From contig CANTEM010000081.1 in NCBI GenBank assembly GCA_947652805.1, positions 1-5,203 on the forward strand: a DNA stretch of 5,203 bases. The letters are read 5' to 3'. Both the position numbers and the translations under genes were made by a program. Positions 1-5,203 of this stretch are shown one piece after another. Below the pieces are notes generated by a model, which searched no databases, was not told where the DNA came from, and was given only the letters and a program-made list of their open reading frames with translations. This stretch comes from an uncultured Clostridia bacterium (GTDB taxonomy: Bacteria > Bacillota > Clostridia > Oscillospirales > CAG-272). Numbering within the stretch: the first letter of the stretch is position 1; every line of letters starts with the position of its first letter.

Positions 1-1
1 C

Positions 2-1045
2 TCCCTTCTTGGAAAATATTGCAGAGTGGATGAAATTATCGGAATGGAAAATCCCCTCCATTACCGAAACAAAATGCAGGCGGCGTTTGCTTTGGACAAG
101 CGCGGGCGGGCTGTTTCCGGAGTGTGGCAGTCGAAAGAGCTGCGGGTGACAAAAACGGATACCTGTATGATCGAGGATGAAGTGTCCTTATGGATTGTGC
201 GGGCGGCACGGGGGCTTTTGCAGGAATATGATATATCCGTATACAGTCCGAAAAACCAGCGGGGCCTGCTGCGGCATATTATGGTGCGCAGAGCTCATGT
301 GACAGGAGAGATCATGGTAGTGCTGGTTACTGCATCGTTGAAACTGTCCCGTGGAAAGGATTTTGCAAAAGCACTGGTGCATCGTTTTCCCCATATCCGC
401 ACAGTCGTGCAGTGTGTGAACGATACGGACACGCCCCTTTGGCTGGGAGAAGAACAGGTTGTTTTATACGGGGACGGGTACATTGAGGATGTGCTCTGCG
501 GATGCTACTTCCGCATTTCTCCCCGCTCTTTTTATCAGGTTAATTCGATACAGACAGAAGTGCTGTACAACATTGCTTTGGATTTTGCCAATTTGCGGGG
601 CAGAGAAAGCGTGATTGATGCGTATTGCGGAATCGGTACCATTGGGATTATCGCCGCGGCAGAAGCTGGGCGGGTAATTGGGATTGAATCGAATACAGAC
701 GCGGTAAAAAACGCAATAGAAAACTGCCGGCTCAATCATACAGGCAATTATCGGGTGTATAAGGGAGATGCAGGCGAGGTTATGGAGGCGCTGACACTCT
801 CTGGGAAAAAAGCAGATGTAGTATTTGCCGATCCGCCCCGAGCCGGATGCTCCAAGGAATTTTTGGATTCTGTGATACGGACGGCGCCGGAAAAAATGGT
901 GTACATTTCCTGCAATCCGGAAACGCTGGCGCGGGATCTGGCTATACTTGTAAAAGGAAACTATAAGGTACAGAAAATTCAGCCCGTGGATATGTTCCCC
1001 CACACGAAGCATGTAGAATGCGTGGCGCTGCTGTCTCGTAAATAA
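2..1045 (+). CDS. rlmD: 23S rRNA (uracil-C5)-methyltransferase, RlmD/RumA (TrmA) family, 5'-truncated by the window
   Basis: Transfers a methyl group from S-adenosylmethionine to C5 of a uracil in 23S rRNA (U1939 and/or U747 by family analogy; Gram-positive members can do both). The frame is open from base 2, so the gene begins upstream; the GTG at 26 is an internal Val codon. Numbering from that codon, I see the RNA-substrate segment with SPRSFYQVN (165-173), SAM motif I DAYCGIGTIG (198-207), the DPPRAGCS motif (269-276), the catalytic-Cys motif SCNPET (295-300, Cys296 as nucleophile) and the family C-terminal signature DMFPHTKHVE (322-331). These are the hallmark TrmA/RlmD motifs in the right order. 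The TRAM domain and the Cys residues of the usual Fe-S cluster would lie mostly upstream and cannot be checked. The stop is 20 bases before the next start, suggesting cotranscription. The exact target uracil is inference; the family is near certain. Confidence 0.95.
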   Translation, partial: SLLGKYCRVDEIIGMENPLHYRNKMQAAFALDKRGRAVSGVWQSKELRVTKTDTCMIEDEVSLWIVRAARGLLQEYDISVYSPKNQRGLLRHIMVRRAHVTGEIMVVLVTASLKLSRGKDFAKALVHRFPHIRTVVQCVNDTDTPLWLGEEQVVLYGDGYIEDVLCGCYFRISPRSFYQVNSIQTEVLYNIALDFANLRGRESVIDAYCGIGTIGIIAAAEAGRVIGIESNTDAVKNAIENCRLNHTGNYRVYKGDAGEVMEALTLSGKKADVVFADPPRAGCSKEFLDSVIRTAPEKMVYISCNPETLARDLAILVKGNYKVQKIQPVDMFPHTKHVECVALLSRK

Positions 1046-1065
1046 GAGGAGCATACGTTAATTTT

Positions 1066-1833
1066 ATGATATTTGAAACGACAGGAACGAAAGAAGTTGC
1101 TCGATTGTTTGAAAAATGGCAGGATACGATGGTTTGGTCCTGTTTACAGGGTGTAATGGGACGCCTGTACGCGGATGCAAGAGAAACTCCCAAGTCGGCC
1201 ATGGCAATGCTTGGCGATTTTTGCTTTTTCGCAGGAGAACCGAATCGGGAACTGGCGGTATACAAACCAGAAGGATGCAAACAGGATTTTATTATTATGA
1301 CGGCGGATTCGCAGGAATGGTTTGCGATGATCGAATCTGTCTACCGGGACAATGCCAAAAAAGTCAGGCGCTATGCATTCCGAAAGGAAGGCATGGCATT
1401 TAACAGAGAAAAGCTGATATCCTATACAGAAGCGATCGGTGCGGAGTATCATTTGCAGATGATAGATGCGAAATTGTTTCACTATTGCAGGGAACAGAAA
1501 TGGAGCCGGGATCTGGTATCCTTGTATGCAGATTATGACGCATATCAAAAACTTGGGCTTGGTGTTGTTGCATTGAAGGACGGCGAGCCGGTATCGGGGG
1601 CATCTTCTTACAGTCGCTATCAAAATGGCATTGAAATCCAAATAGATACAAAAGAGGCGTATCGAAGGCGAGGATTGGCAACCGCGTGCGGGGCAAAGCT
1701 GATTCTGGCATGTCTGGATCGCGGGTTATATCCAAGCTGGGATGCACAAAATTTGTGGTCGGTAGGATTAGCGGAGAAGCTGGGGTATACTTTTGACCAT
1801 GAATATACAGCCTATGAAATTAGGGGATACTGA
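1066..1833 (+). CDS. GNAT family N-acetyltransferase (GNAT_acetyltran type)
   Basis: A 255-residue acetyl-CoA-dependent acyltransferase of the GNAT fold; the acceptor is unknown. The C-terminal half carries the GNAT core: strand GVVALKDGEPVSGASS (166-181), then an IEIQIDT strand, then the acetyl-CoA-binding motif A YRRRGLATACGAKLI (199-213; R/Q-x-x-G-x-A loop at about 201-205), and the late motif N229 to LAEKLGY (235-241) typical of the fold. The N-terminal half (about 1-120) has a W/F-rich pattern with GDFCFFAGEPN (50-60) that I recognise from clostridial proteins annotated only as GNAT. No membrane segment or signal peptide is seen. ATG 1066 is the only plausible start; an AGAGGAG at 1045-1051 lies 14 bases upstream, rather far. 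The stop overlaps the ATG of an 11-codon frame by one base (TGATG). It probably shares a transcript with the methyltransferase gene. A small-molecule or protein substrate is equally possible. Confidence 0.88.
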   Translation: MIFETTGTKEVARLFEKWQDTMVWSCLQGVMGRLYADARETPKSAMAMLGDFCFFAGEPNRELAVYKPEGCKQDFIIMTADSQEWFAMIESVYRDNAKKVRRYAFRKEGMAFNREKLISYTEAIGAEYHLQMIDAKLFHYCREQKWSRDLVSLYADYDAYQKLGLGVVALKDGEPVSGASSYSRYQNGIEIQIDTKEAYRRRGLATACGAKLILACLDRGLYPSWDAQNLWSVGLAEKLGYTFDHEYTAYEIRGY

Positions 1834-1868
1834 TGGAAACGCAAATTTATAAAGGATGGCAGATTTAG
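1822..1868 (+). other. possible 11-codon coupled mini-ORF (METQIYKGWQI) with its own ribosome binding site
   Basis: The TGA of the acetyltransferase gene overlaps an ATG at 1833 by one base (TGATG). That ATG is preceded at good distance (5 bases) by AGGGGA at 1822-1827, and its frame runs 11 codons to TAG at 1866-1868, two bases before the ATG at 1871 that I prefer for the hydrolase. The geometry would allow ribosomes to pass from the acetyltransferase through the mini-ORF and restart on the hydrolase. There is no evidence that the peptide has a function, and a frame this short can arise by chance. Confidence 0.3.
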
Positions 1869-1870
1869 AC

Positions 1871-2785
1871 ATGGAAGAAAAGTTTCACATTGTTTCGGAC
1901 TATGATCATCATAAAATTTTCGGTACAGTGTTTGTGCCGGAGGATATGCAGATAAAGGGCATTGTACAAATATCCCACGGCATGTGCGAGCATAAGGAAA
2001 GATATTTTGACTTCATGCATTTTTTGAACGGGCACGGATATATTACAGTGATTTCCGACCACAGAGGGCACGGGGAAAGCATCGAGGATCAGAAAAGTCT
2101 AGGATTTTTTGGAGATGAAAACGGCGACGCAATCGTGGAAGATTTGTTACAGGTTACAGGATATATAAAAGATAGATTCCCAGGGTATGATGTGATTCTC
2201 CTCGGACACAGTATGGGCTCCCTTGTGGTTCGCAAATATATCCAGAACCATGATGCGCAAATTTCCAAATTGATTGTCTGCGGCTCGCCCAGCCAAAACC
2301 CCCTGGTCGGTGTGGGGATTTTTCTTGCCAAGATGATCGGTATGTGCAAAGGCAGCCACTACAGAAGCGAATTTGTAAAGCGGCTTGCAACTGGAAACGG
2401 TAATAAACGGTTTGCGAAGGAAAAGGATCCTCTGTCCTGGGTTGTGAGCGACCCTGCGGTGCGGGAAGCCTACAGAAATGATCCGTATTGTAATTTTACC
2501 TTTACCGTGAACGGATATTTTAATTTGTTTCATTTGGTGCAGCATGTGTATACGGGGAGCAGATATAATGTTTCCCATCCGGATTTGCCGATTTTGTTTA
2601 TTGCGGGAGCAGAGGATCCTGTTATCCACTCGGAACCAAAATGGCGCGCAGCCCAGACCTTTTTGAAAAATGTGGGATATCAGAATGTGAGCGGTATTTT
2701 ATATGCAGGCATGCGGCATGAAATATTGAATGAAATCGGAAAAGAAAAAGTTTATAATGATATATTGCAGTTTATAATGGAATAA
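1871..2785 (+). CDS. alpha/beta hydrolase, serine aminopeptidase S33 / monoglyceride lipase-like (Hydrolase_4)
   Basis: A cytoplasmic serine hydrolase, probably acting on a lipid or other ester. Numbering from the longer ATG at 1856: oxyanion-region HGMCEH (41-46), SDHRGHG (67-73), nucleophile elbow GHSMG (117-121, Ser119), acid GAEDP (251-255, Asp254) and His288 in MRHE, so the full Ser-Asp-His triad is present in the usual order. HGM..H and DHRGHG are typical of the lysophospholipase/monoglyceride lipase branch. A cap region of about 80 residues (150-230) sits between strands 6 and 7. There is no signal peptide. Start choice: the ATG at 1856 has AAAGG directly touching it, leaving no spacing, whereas the ATG at 1871 (giving MEEKF..., 304 residues) lies 11 bases after AAAGGATGG and fits the family's N-terminus. 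I therefore use 1871, with 1856 (309 residues) as the alternative. The next gene's ATG follows after 21 bases. The substrate cannot be told from sequence. Confidence 0.9.
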   Translation: MEEKFHIVSDYDHHKIFGTVFVPEDMQIKGIVQISHGMCEHKERYFDFMHFLNGHGYITVISDHRGHGESIEDQKSLGFFGDENGDAIVEDLLQVTGYIKDRFPGYDVILLGHSMGSLVVRKYIQNHDAQISKLIVCGSPSQNPLVGVGIFLAKMIGMCKGSHYRSEFVKRLATGNGNKRFAKEKDPLSWVVSDPAVREAYRNDPYCNFTFTVNGYFNLFHLVQHVYTGSRYNVSHPDLPILFIAGAEDPVIHSEPKWRAAQTFLKNVGYQNVSGILYAGMRHEILNEIGKEKVYNDILQFIME

Positions 2786-2792
2786 TTGAGTC

Positions 2793-2797
2793 AGGAG
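2793..2797 (+). promoter_or_regulatory. ribosome binding site that fixes the HAD gene start
   Basis: AGGAG with a 9-base spacer to the ATG at 2807. The frame stays open back to a TTG at 2786, but that TTG follows the hydrolase stop directly and would place this Shine-Dalgarno sequence inside the gene. ATG 2807 is the better start. Confidence 0.85.
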
Positions 2798-2806
2798 AAA
2801 ACGATC

Positions 2807-3571
2807 ATGTCGAAATACTTGCTTGCCAGCGATTTTGACGGTACACTGTGCCGTTGGATAAACGGCGGAATCACACAAGAGGATAAAGACGCGGTACGGC
2901 GGTTCCGCAGTGCAGGAAACCGGTTCGCTCTGGTAACAGGGCGGGATTATGAAAGCGCAATGGAGGTGCTCCGGGAACAGGACTTCTGGGATATGGATAT
3001 TTGTTTCTGCATGAGCGGTGCTTTGTGCATAGATACTGCTAAAAATATCATCTATGACCGGCGGACAAAAGAGGGACATGTGGGCGAGATTTTGCAATAT
3101 TTCAAGGAAACGGGCGCGCTGTACATAACAATCAGTATAGGAAAGAAAAATTATAATGTGGATATCGGCGGCATGCAGTTGGCAATGGAAACCATATCCT
3201 TTGAACAGGGATGCGCCATGCCTTCTATCACAAGCTGCAATGTCAAATATGATACTGAGGAAGAATCCGTGCGCCGGGCGCAGGAACTTGCCCGCCTATA
3301 CGGAGATATTGTAAATCCTCTTTTGAATAATACGAATGTAGACGTTCCCCCTGCCGGGGTGGATAAGGCGGTTGCAGTGGAGTACGCCGCCCGGATGTTT
3401 GATATTCCTTTGCAAAATGTATATGCGGCAGGGGATAATTTGAACGATTTGGCGATGGTTGAAAAATTCCATGGCAGAGCTATGGAGCATGGACCGGCTG
3501 CGCTGCGGTCGGCGGCCGAAAAGACGGTCGGTACCATATGTGAAATCATAGAGGATATAGCTGGATTTTAA
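2807..3571 (+). CDS. Cof-type HAD-IIB family phosphatase
   Basis: A 254-residue soluble haloacid-dehalogenase-superfamily hydrolase, expected to dephosphorylate small phosphorylated metabolites such as sugar phosphates or flavin nucleotides using Mg2+. All four HAD motifs are visible: motif I DFDGTL (9-14, Asp9 nucleophile and Asp11 acid/base), motif II LVTGRD (42-47, Thr44), motif III Lys187 in GVDKAVAVEY, and motif IV GDNLND (209-214, Asp210 and Asp214). The GDxxND form and the roughly 110-residue insert between motifs II and III (a C2 cap) mark the IIB/Cof subgroup. The length is usual for the subgroup. The start is set by AGGAG at 2793-2797; the product begins MSKYLLASDFDGTL. It is the last gene of the four-gene cluster, 21 bases after the hydrolase. 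No clear rho-independent terminator follows; 108 bases separate it from the next gene, which has its own promoter. Cof-type substrates cannot be predicted reliably. Confidence 0.92.
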   Translation: MSKYLLASDFDGTLCRWINGGITQEDKDAVRRFRSAGNRFALVTGRDYESAMEVLREQDFWDMDICFCMSGALCIDTAKNIIYDRRTKEGHVGEILQYFKETGALYITISIGKKNYNVDIGGMQLAMETISFEQGCAMPSITSCNVKYDTEEESVRRAQELARLYGDIVNPLLNNTNVDVPPAGVDKAVAVEYAARMFDIPLQNVYAAGDNLNDLAMVEKFHGRAMEHGPAALRSAAEKTVGTICEIIEDIAGF

Positions 3572-3599
3572 TGTATTTGTAAATTAACCTGGTTTTGTA

Positions 3600-3627
3600 T
3601 TGACAATTGTGCGGCGGCGTCTATAAT
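3600..3627 (+). promoter_or_regulatory. consensus housekeeping sigma (sigma-A) promoter for the carboxypeptidase gene
   Basis: The -35 box TTGACA (3600-3605) and the -10 box TATAAT (3622-3627) both match the consensus exactly, with a 16-base spacer (one below the optimum). Transcription would start near 3634, giving a 5' leader of about 46 bases before the ATG at 3680. The palindrome ACAATTGT (3603-3610) overlaps the -35 box and could be an operator, but I know of no regulator that would support this. This promoter separates the carboxypeptidase from the upstream four-gene unit. Confidence 0.85.
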
Positions 3628-3662
3628 AGAAGTGGCTTTAGACCTTTTTAAACGGCTTATAG

Positions 3663-3668
3663 AAAGGA
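3663..3668 (+). promoter_or_regulatory. ribosome binding site that fixes the lipoprotein start
   Basis: AAAGGA lies 11 bases before the ATG at 3680. The frame stays open upstream to a GTG at 3632, but that codon sits just downstream of the -10 box, at or before the expected transcription start, and has no Shine-Dalgarno sequence. Starting at 3680 also gives a perfect lipoprotein signal peptide, MKKILAAASA..., which settles the choice. Confidence 0.85.
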
Positions 3669-3679
3669 ATATAATATAT

Positions 3680-4627
3680 ATGAAAAAAATTCTCGCTGCT
3701 GCATCCGCTGCATTGCTTGCCTCCGCGCTGCTTGTGTCCTGCGCGGAAGAACCCAAAAACGGATTGGGCAGAGATACAACTCCGGTGCAGAACGGAAGCA
3801 TGCCGGATACCGGAACGGTGCCGGATGATTCTTCTGTGCGGGGCGGAACTACTGTGAATGAGCAGAGCGCTTCCATTCCTGTTGGCGGATATAAGGATAT
3901 ACCTGTTCCTACCTCGGGGGGGGGTAATCAGACAGTCCGGTGGTCTTCCAGCGATGAAAGCGTTGCATCGGTAGACGGTAGCGGACGCATTTACGGCAAA
4001 AAAGCGGGAAAATGCATGATATCTGCGGAGTTTGACGGGGGAGACAACGGGTATTTTACTATGAACATTACTGTGTCTGACTGTACCGATGCCCAGGGAC
4101 TCACGTATATCAACGGTGTTCTTGTTGTAAATAAAACCTATTCCTTGCCAAGTACCTACGATCCCGGAGTGAATAACGAGGCGAATGCAGCGCTGCAAAA
4201 TATGTTCCGCGCAGCAAAGGCGGATGGAATTACATTGGAAATCGTATCAGGCTTCCGCTCTTATGACAGACAGACGCAGTTGTATAATAATTATGTATCC
4301 AGAGACGGTGTCGCGGCGGCGGATCGGTATTCCGCGAGAGCGGGACATTCGGAGCATCAGACCGGATTGGCGTTTGATCTGAACTCTCTGGAGGAATCAT
4401 TTGGAGAAACGAAAGAAGGAAAGTGGCTCAAAGCCCATTGTCATGAGTATGGATTTATCATCCGCTATCCCAAAGAGAAGGAAGAAATTACGGGCTACAT
4501 GTATGAGCCGTGGCATGTGCGGTATCTGGGAGAAGAAGTTGCAAAAAGCGTAACGGAAAGCGGATTGTGCCTGGAAGAGTATTTGAATGTAACATCTGCA
4601 TATGGAGATGTGGAATTGAGAGGGTGA
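3680..4627 (+). CDS. lipoprotein D,D-/L,D-carboxypeptidase (VanY/LdcB family) with a bacterial Ig-like (Big_2) domain
   Basis: A 315-residue membrane-anchored zinc peptidase predicted to trim peptidoglycan stem peptides outside the cell. Residues 1-20 form a lipoprotein signal peptide ending in the lipobox LVSC, with Cys21 as the lipidation site. A Thr/Pro/Gly/Ser-rich linker follows (about 22-63). Residues about 64-133 match a Big_2 domain (VRWSSSDESVASVDGSGRIYGKKAG, split here as 86-97 and 98-110). The VanY domain spans about 140-305: SGFRS (200-204), the zinc motif HQTGLAFD (His226, Asp233), and the catalytic/zinc motif EPWH (Glu276, His279). All expected active-site residues are present. 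VanY-domain proteins include D,D-carboxypeptidases and LdcB/DacB L,D-carboxypeptidases, and sequence alone does not separate them here. With no vanRS/HAX genes nearby, a wall-maintenance role is likelier than glycopeptide resistance. A G9 run lies in codons 79-82. It has its own promoter and no clear terminator before the rRNA promoter. Confidence 0.93.
   Translation: MKKILAAASAALLASALLVSCAEEPKNGLGRDTTPVQNGSMPDTGTVPDDSSVRGGTTVNEQSASIPVGGYKDIPVPTSGGGNQTVRWSSSDESVASVDGSGRIYGKKAGKCMISAEFDGGDNGYFTMNITVSDCTDAQGLTYINGVLVVNKTYSLPSTYDPGVNNEANAALQNMFRAAKADGITLEIVSGFRSYDRQTQLYNNYVSRDGVAAADRYSARAGHSEHQTGLAFDLNSLEESFGETKEGKWLKAHCHEYGFIIRYPKEKEEITGYMYEPWHVRYLGEEVAKSVTESGLCLEEYLNVTSAYGDVELRG
3916..3924 (+). 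repeat. homopolymeric G9 tract inside the carboxypeptidase gene
   Basis: Nine consecutive G bases encode the end of Ser79, Gly80, Gly81 and the start of Gly82, between the signal-peptide linker and the Big_2 core. As written the frame is open. With ten G the next codon becomes TAA immediately after the tract; with eight G the frame reaches a TAG 17 codons after the altered GTA codon. Either change therefore removes the whole catalytic domain. This is the geometry of a slipped-strand contingency locus, but it may also be chance or a spot prone to sequencing error. Confidence 0.75.
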
Positions 4628-4682
4628 AGCTGTACAGAGTGCACAGAGAATAAAAAATAATAAAAAAAGAATAAAAAAGGTA
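4628..4682 (+). promoter_or_regulatory. A-rich UP-like tract upstream of the rRNA promoter
   Basis: After the carboxypeptidase stop there is a short imperfect hairpin (4630-4646). Then, from about 4649 to 4678, the + strand is almost entirely A and T in A-runs of four to seven bases, ending just before the -35 box. A-tracts in this position are typical of UP elements that bind the RNA polymerase alpha C-terminal domains and boost rRNA promoters. The UP-element role is inferred from position and composition. The hairpin is followed by A, not T, so it is not a convincing terminator for the upstream gene. Confidence 0.55.
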
Positions 4683-4711
4683 TTGACATAGGGGAGTGAT
4701 AGTGATATAAT
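4683..4711 (+). promoter_or_regulatory. rRNA operon promoter: consensus -35 and extended -10
   Basis: TTGACA (4683-4688) and TATAAT (4706-4711) are exact consensus boxes with the optimal 17-base spacer. TG at 4703-4704, one base before the -10 box, makes it an extended -10. Transcription should begin near 4718. The combination of perfect hexamers, extended -10 and A-rich upstream DNA is what a very strong rRNA promoter is expected to look like. I see only one promoter, although tandem P1/P2 promoters are common for rRNA operons in other bacteria. Confidence 0.92.
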
Positions 4712-4738
4712 AAACAAGCTGTCCGGTGAGGGCGGCGA

Positions 4739-4753
4739 GCTCCTTGAAAATTG
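4739..4753 (+). promoter_or_regulatory. boxA-like rRNA antitermination site
   Basis: GCTCCTTGAAAATTG, about 20 bases into the transcript, resembles the Firmicutes rRNA boxA (near TGCTCTTTGAAAACT) and the E. coli boxA core (TGCTCTTTAACA). In the RNA this would recruit NusB/NusE and related factors to prevent premature Rho termination and help 16S folding. It lies between the first two leader hairpins, in a stretch with no obvious pairing. The identification rests on resemblance and position. Confidence 0.7.
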
Positions 4754-4756
4754 AAC

Positions 4757-4801
4757 AACAAAGACAACGGTGTCTACAGAGAAGTAGACACGAACAAAGA
4801 C
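4757..4801 (+). repeat. 9-base direct repeat AACAAAGAC flanking a perfect inverted repeat
   Basis: AACAAAGAC occurs at 4757-4765 and again at 4793-4801. Between the copies lies the perfect 8-base inverted repeat at 4770-4777 / 4784-4791. The copies could be single-stranded protein-binding repeats in the leader RNA, or a chance repeat in A-rich leader sequence. Confidence 0.5.
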
Positions 4802-4920
4802 TCCGAAAATTCTTTTGAAGAAAATAAAGAGACTCTTACAAGTAAGAGAGCAAGAACCGAAAGGTTCAAGGAACAAACCTGATAGGAAGATGGATGCCGA
4901 GAGGTAGCCACCTATACAAT

Positions 4921-5203
<283 letters not shown>

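Larger units (their letters stand above)
4718..4920 (+). ncRNA. rRNA operon leader (pre-16S 5' leader) with a series of hairpins
   Basis: About 200 transcribed bases precede mature 16S rRNA and contain no protein gene. Predicted hairpins, in order: 4718-4736 (7 pairs including two G-U, at the transcript's 5' end); 4770-4791 (perfect 8-pair stem GTGTCTAC/GTAGACAC, 6-base loop); 4810-4822 (weak, 5 pairs); 4833-4848 (CTCTTA/TAAGAG, loop CAAG); 4854-4867 (GAACC/GGTTC closed by a GAAA tetraloop); and 4882-4915 (ATAGG/CCTAT, a 4-base bulge, then TGGATGCC/GGTAGCCA with one mismatch, closed by a GAGA tetraloop). One arm of the RNase III processing stem that pairs with sequence 3' of 16S should also lie here, but its partner is outside the window. 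Stems were found by eye; no folding energy was computed. Confidence 0.75.

Noticed and set aside
464..1054. 196-codon minus-strand open frame
   Set aside because: It is fully antisense to the methyltransferase gene, whose motifs are unmistakable, and shows no motifs of its own.
1116..1403. 95-codon + strand frame inside the acetyltransferase gene
   Set aside because: It overlaps a gene with a clear GNAT domain in another frame and has no recognisable features.
2786..2806. TTG start for the HAD gene directly after the hydrolase stop
   Set aside because: The AGGAG at 2793-2797 is well spaced for ATG 2807, and the extra seven residues precede the normal N-terminus of the family.
3572..3599. 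AACCTGGTT followed by T-rich sequence as terminator of the four-gene unit
   Set aside because: The stem is only four pairs with a one-base loop, too short to form a terminator hairpin.
3632..3679. GTG start 16 codons upstream for the carboxypeptidase
   Set aside because: It lies immediately after the -10 box, lacks a ribosome binding site, and would bury the lipoprotein signal peptide.
3680..4627. Vancomycin resistance determinant (vanY)
   Set aside because: There are no vanR/S/H/A/X or vanZ genes in the window, and VanY-domain lipoproteins are common housekeeping wall enzymes.

Overview
The window looks like ordinary chromosome of a Gram-positive anaerobe of the class Clostridia. The best taxonomic evidence is the 5' part of a 16S rRNA gene at the right edge. 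Its conserved blocks (GATGAACGCTGGCGGCGTGC, the ATAACGTCTGGAAACGGACG block, the GATTTATCGC block) resemble Ruminococcaceae/Oscillospiraceae (clostridial cluster IV) from memory; no database search was possible. The protein genes agree: Gram-positive style ribosome binding sites, a lipoprotein with a Big_2 plus VanY architecture, and GNAT and hydrolase families typical of gut Firmicutes. All genes lie on the + strand.

Layout. (1) Bases 1-3571 hold four closely spaced genes that read like one transcription unit: the C-terminal part of a TrmA/RlmD-type 23S rRNA uracil-C5 methyltransferase (cut by the window start), a GNAT_acetyltran-type N-acetyltransferase, a serine alpha/beta hydrolase of the monoglyceride-lipase/lysophospholipase type, and a Cof-type HAD phosphatase. 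Gaps are about 20-40 bases with no visible internal promoter or terminator. (2) Bases 3572-3679 are an intergenic region with an exact-consensus housekeeping promoter. It drives (3) a lipoprotein D,D-/L,D-carboxypeptidase with a bacterial Ig-like domain (3680-4627), which contains a run of nine G in its reading frame. (4) Bases 4628-4920 contain no protein gene but a complete rRNA operon control region: an A-rich UP-like tract, a consensus -35 and an extended -10 promoter, a boxA-like antitermination site, and a roughly 200-base leader with a series of hairpins. (5) The 16S rRNA gene begins near 4921 and runs off the right edge.

The four-gene cluster does not form an obvious pathway. It combines rRNA modification with general small-molecule and lipid hydrolysis, phosphatase and acetyltransferase functions, so it is probably a housekeeping operon. 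The carboxypeptidase is a separate unit acting on peptidoglycan outside the membrane. I see no mobile element, CRISPR array, phage gene or defence system. The most notable points are the G9 tract (either one-base change would truncate the lipoprotein), an uncommon base in 16S helix 5, a tiny coupled reading frame before the hydrolase, and the multi-hairpin rRNA leader.
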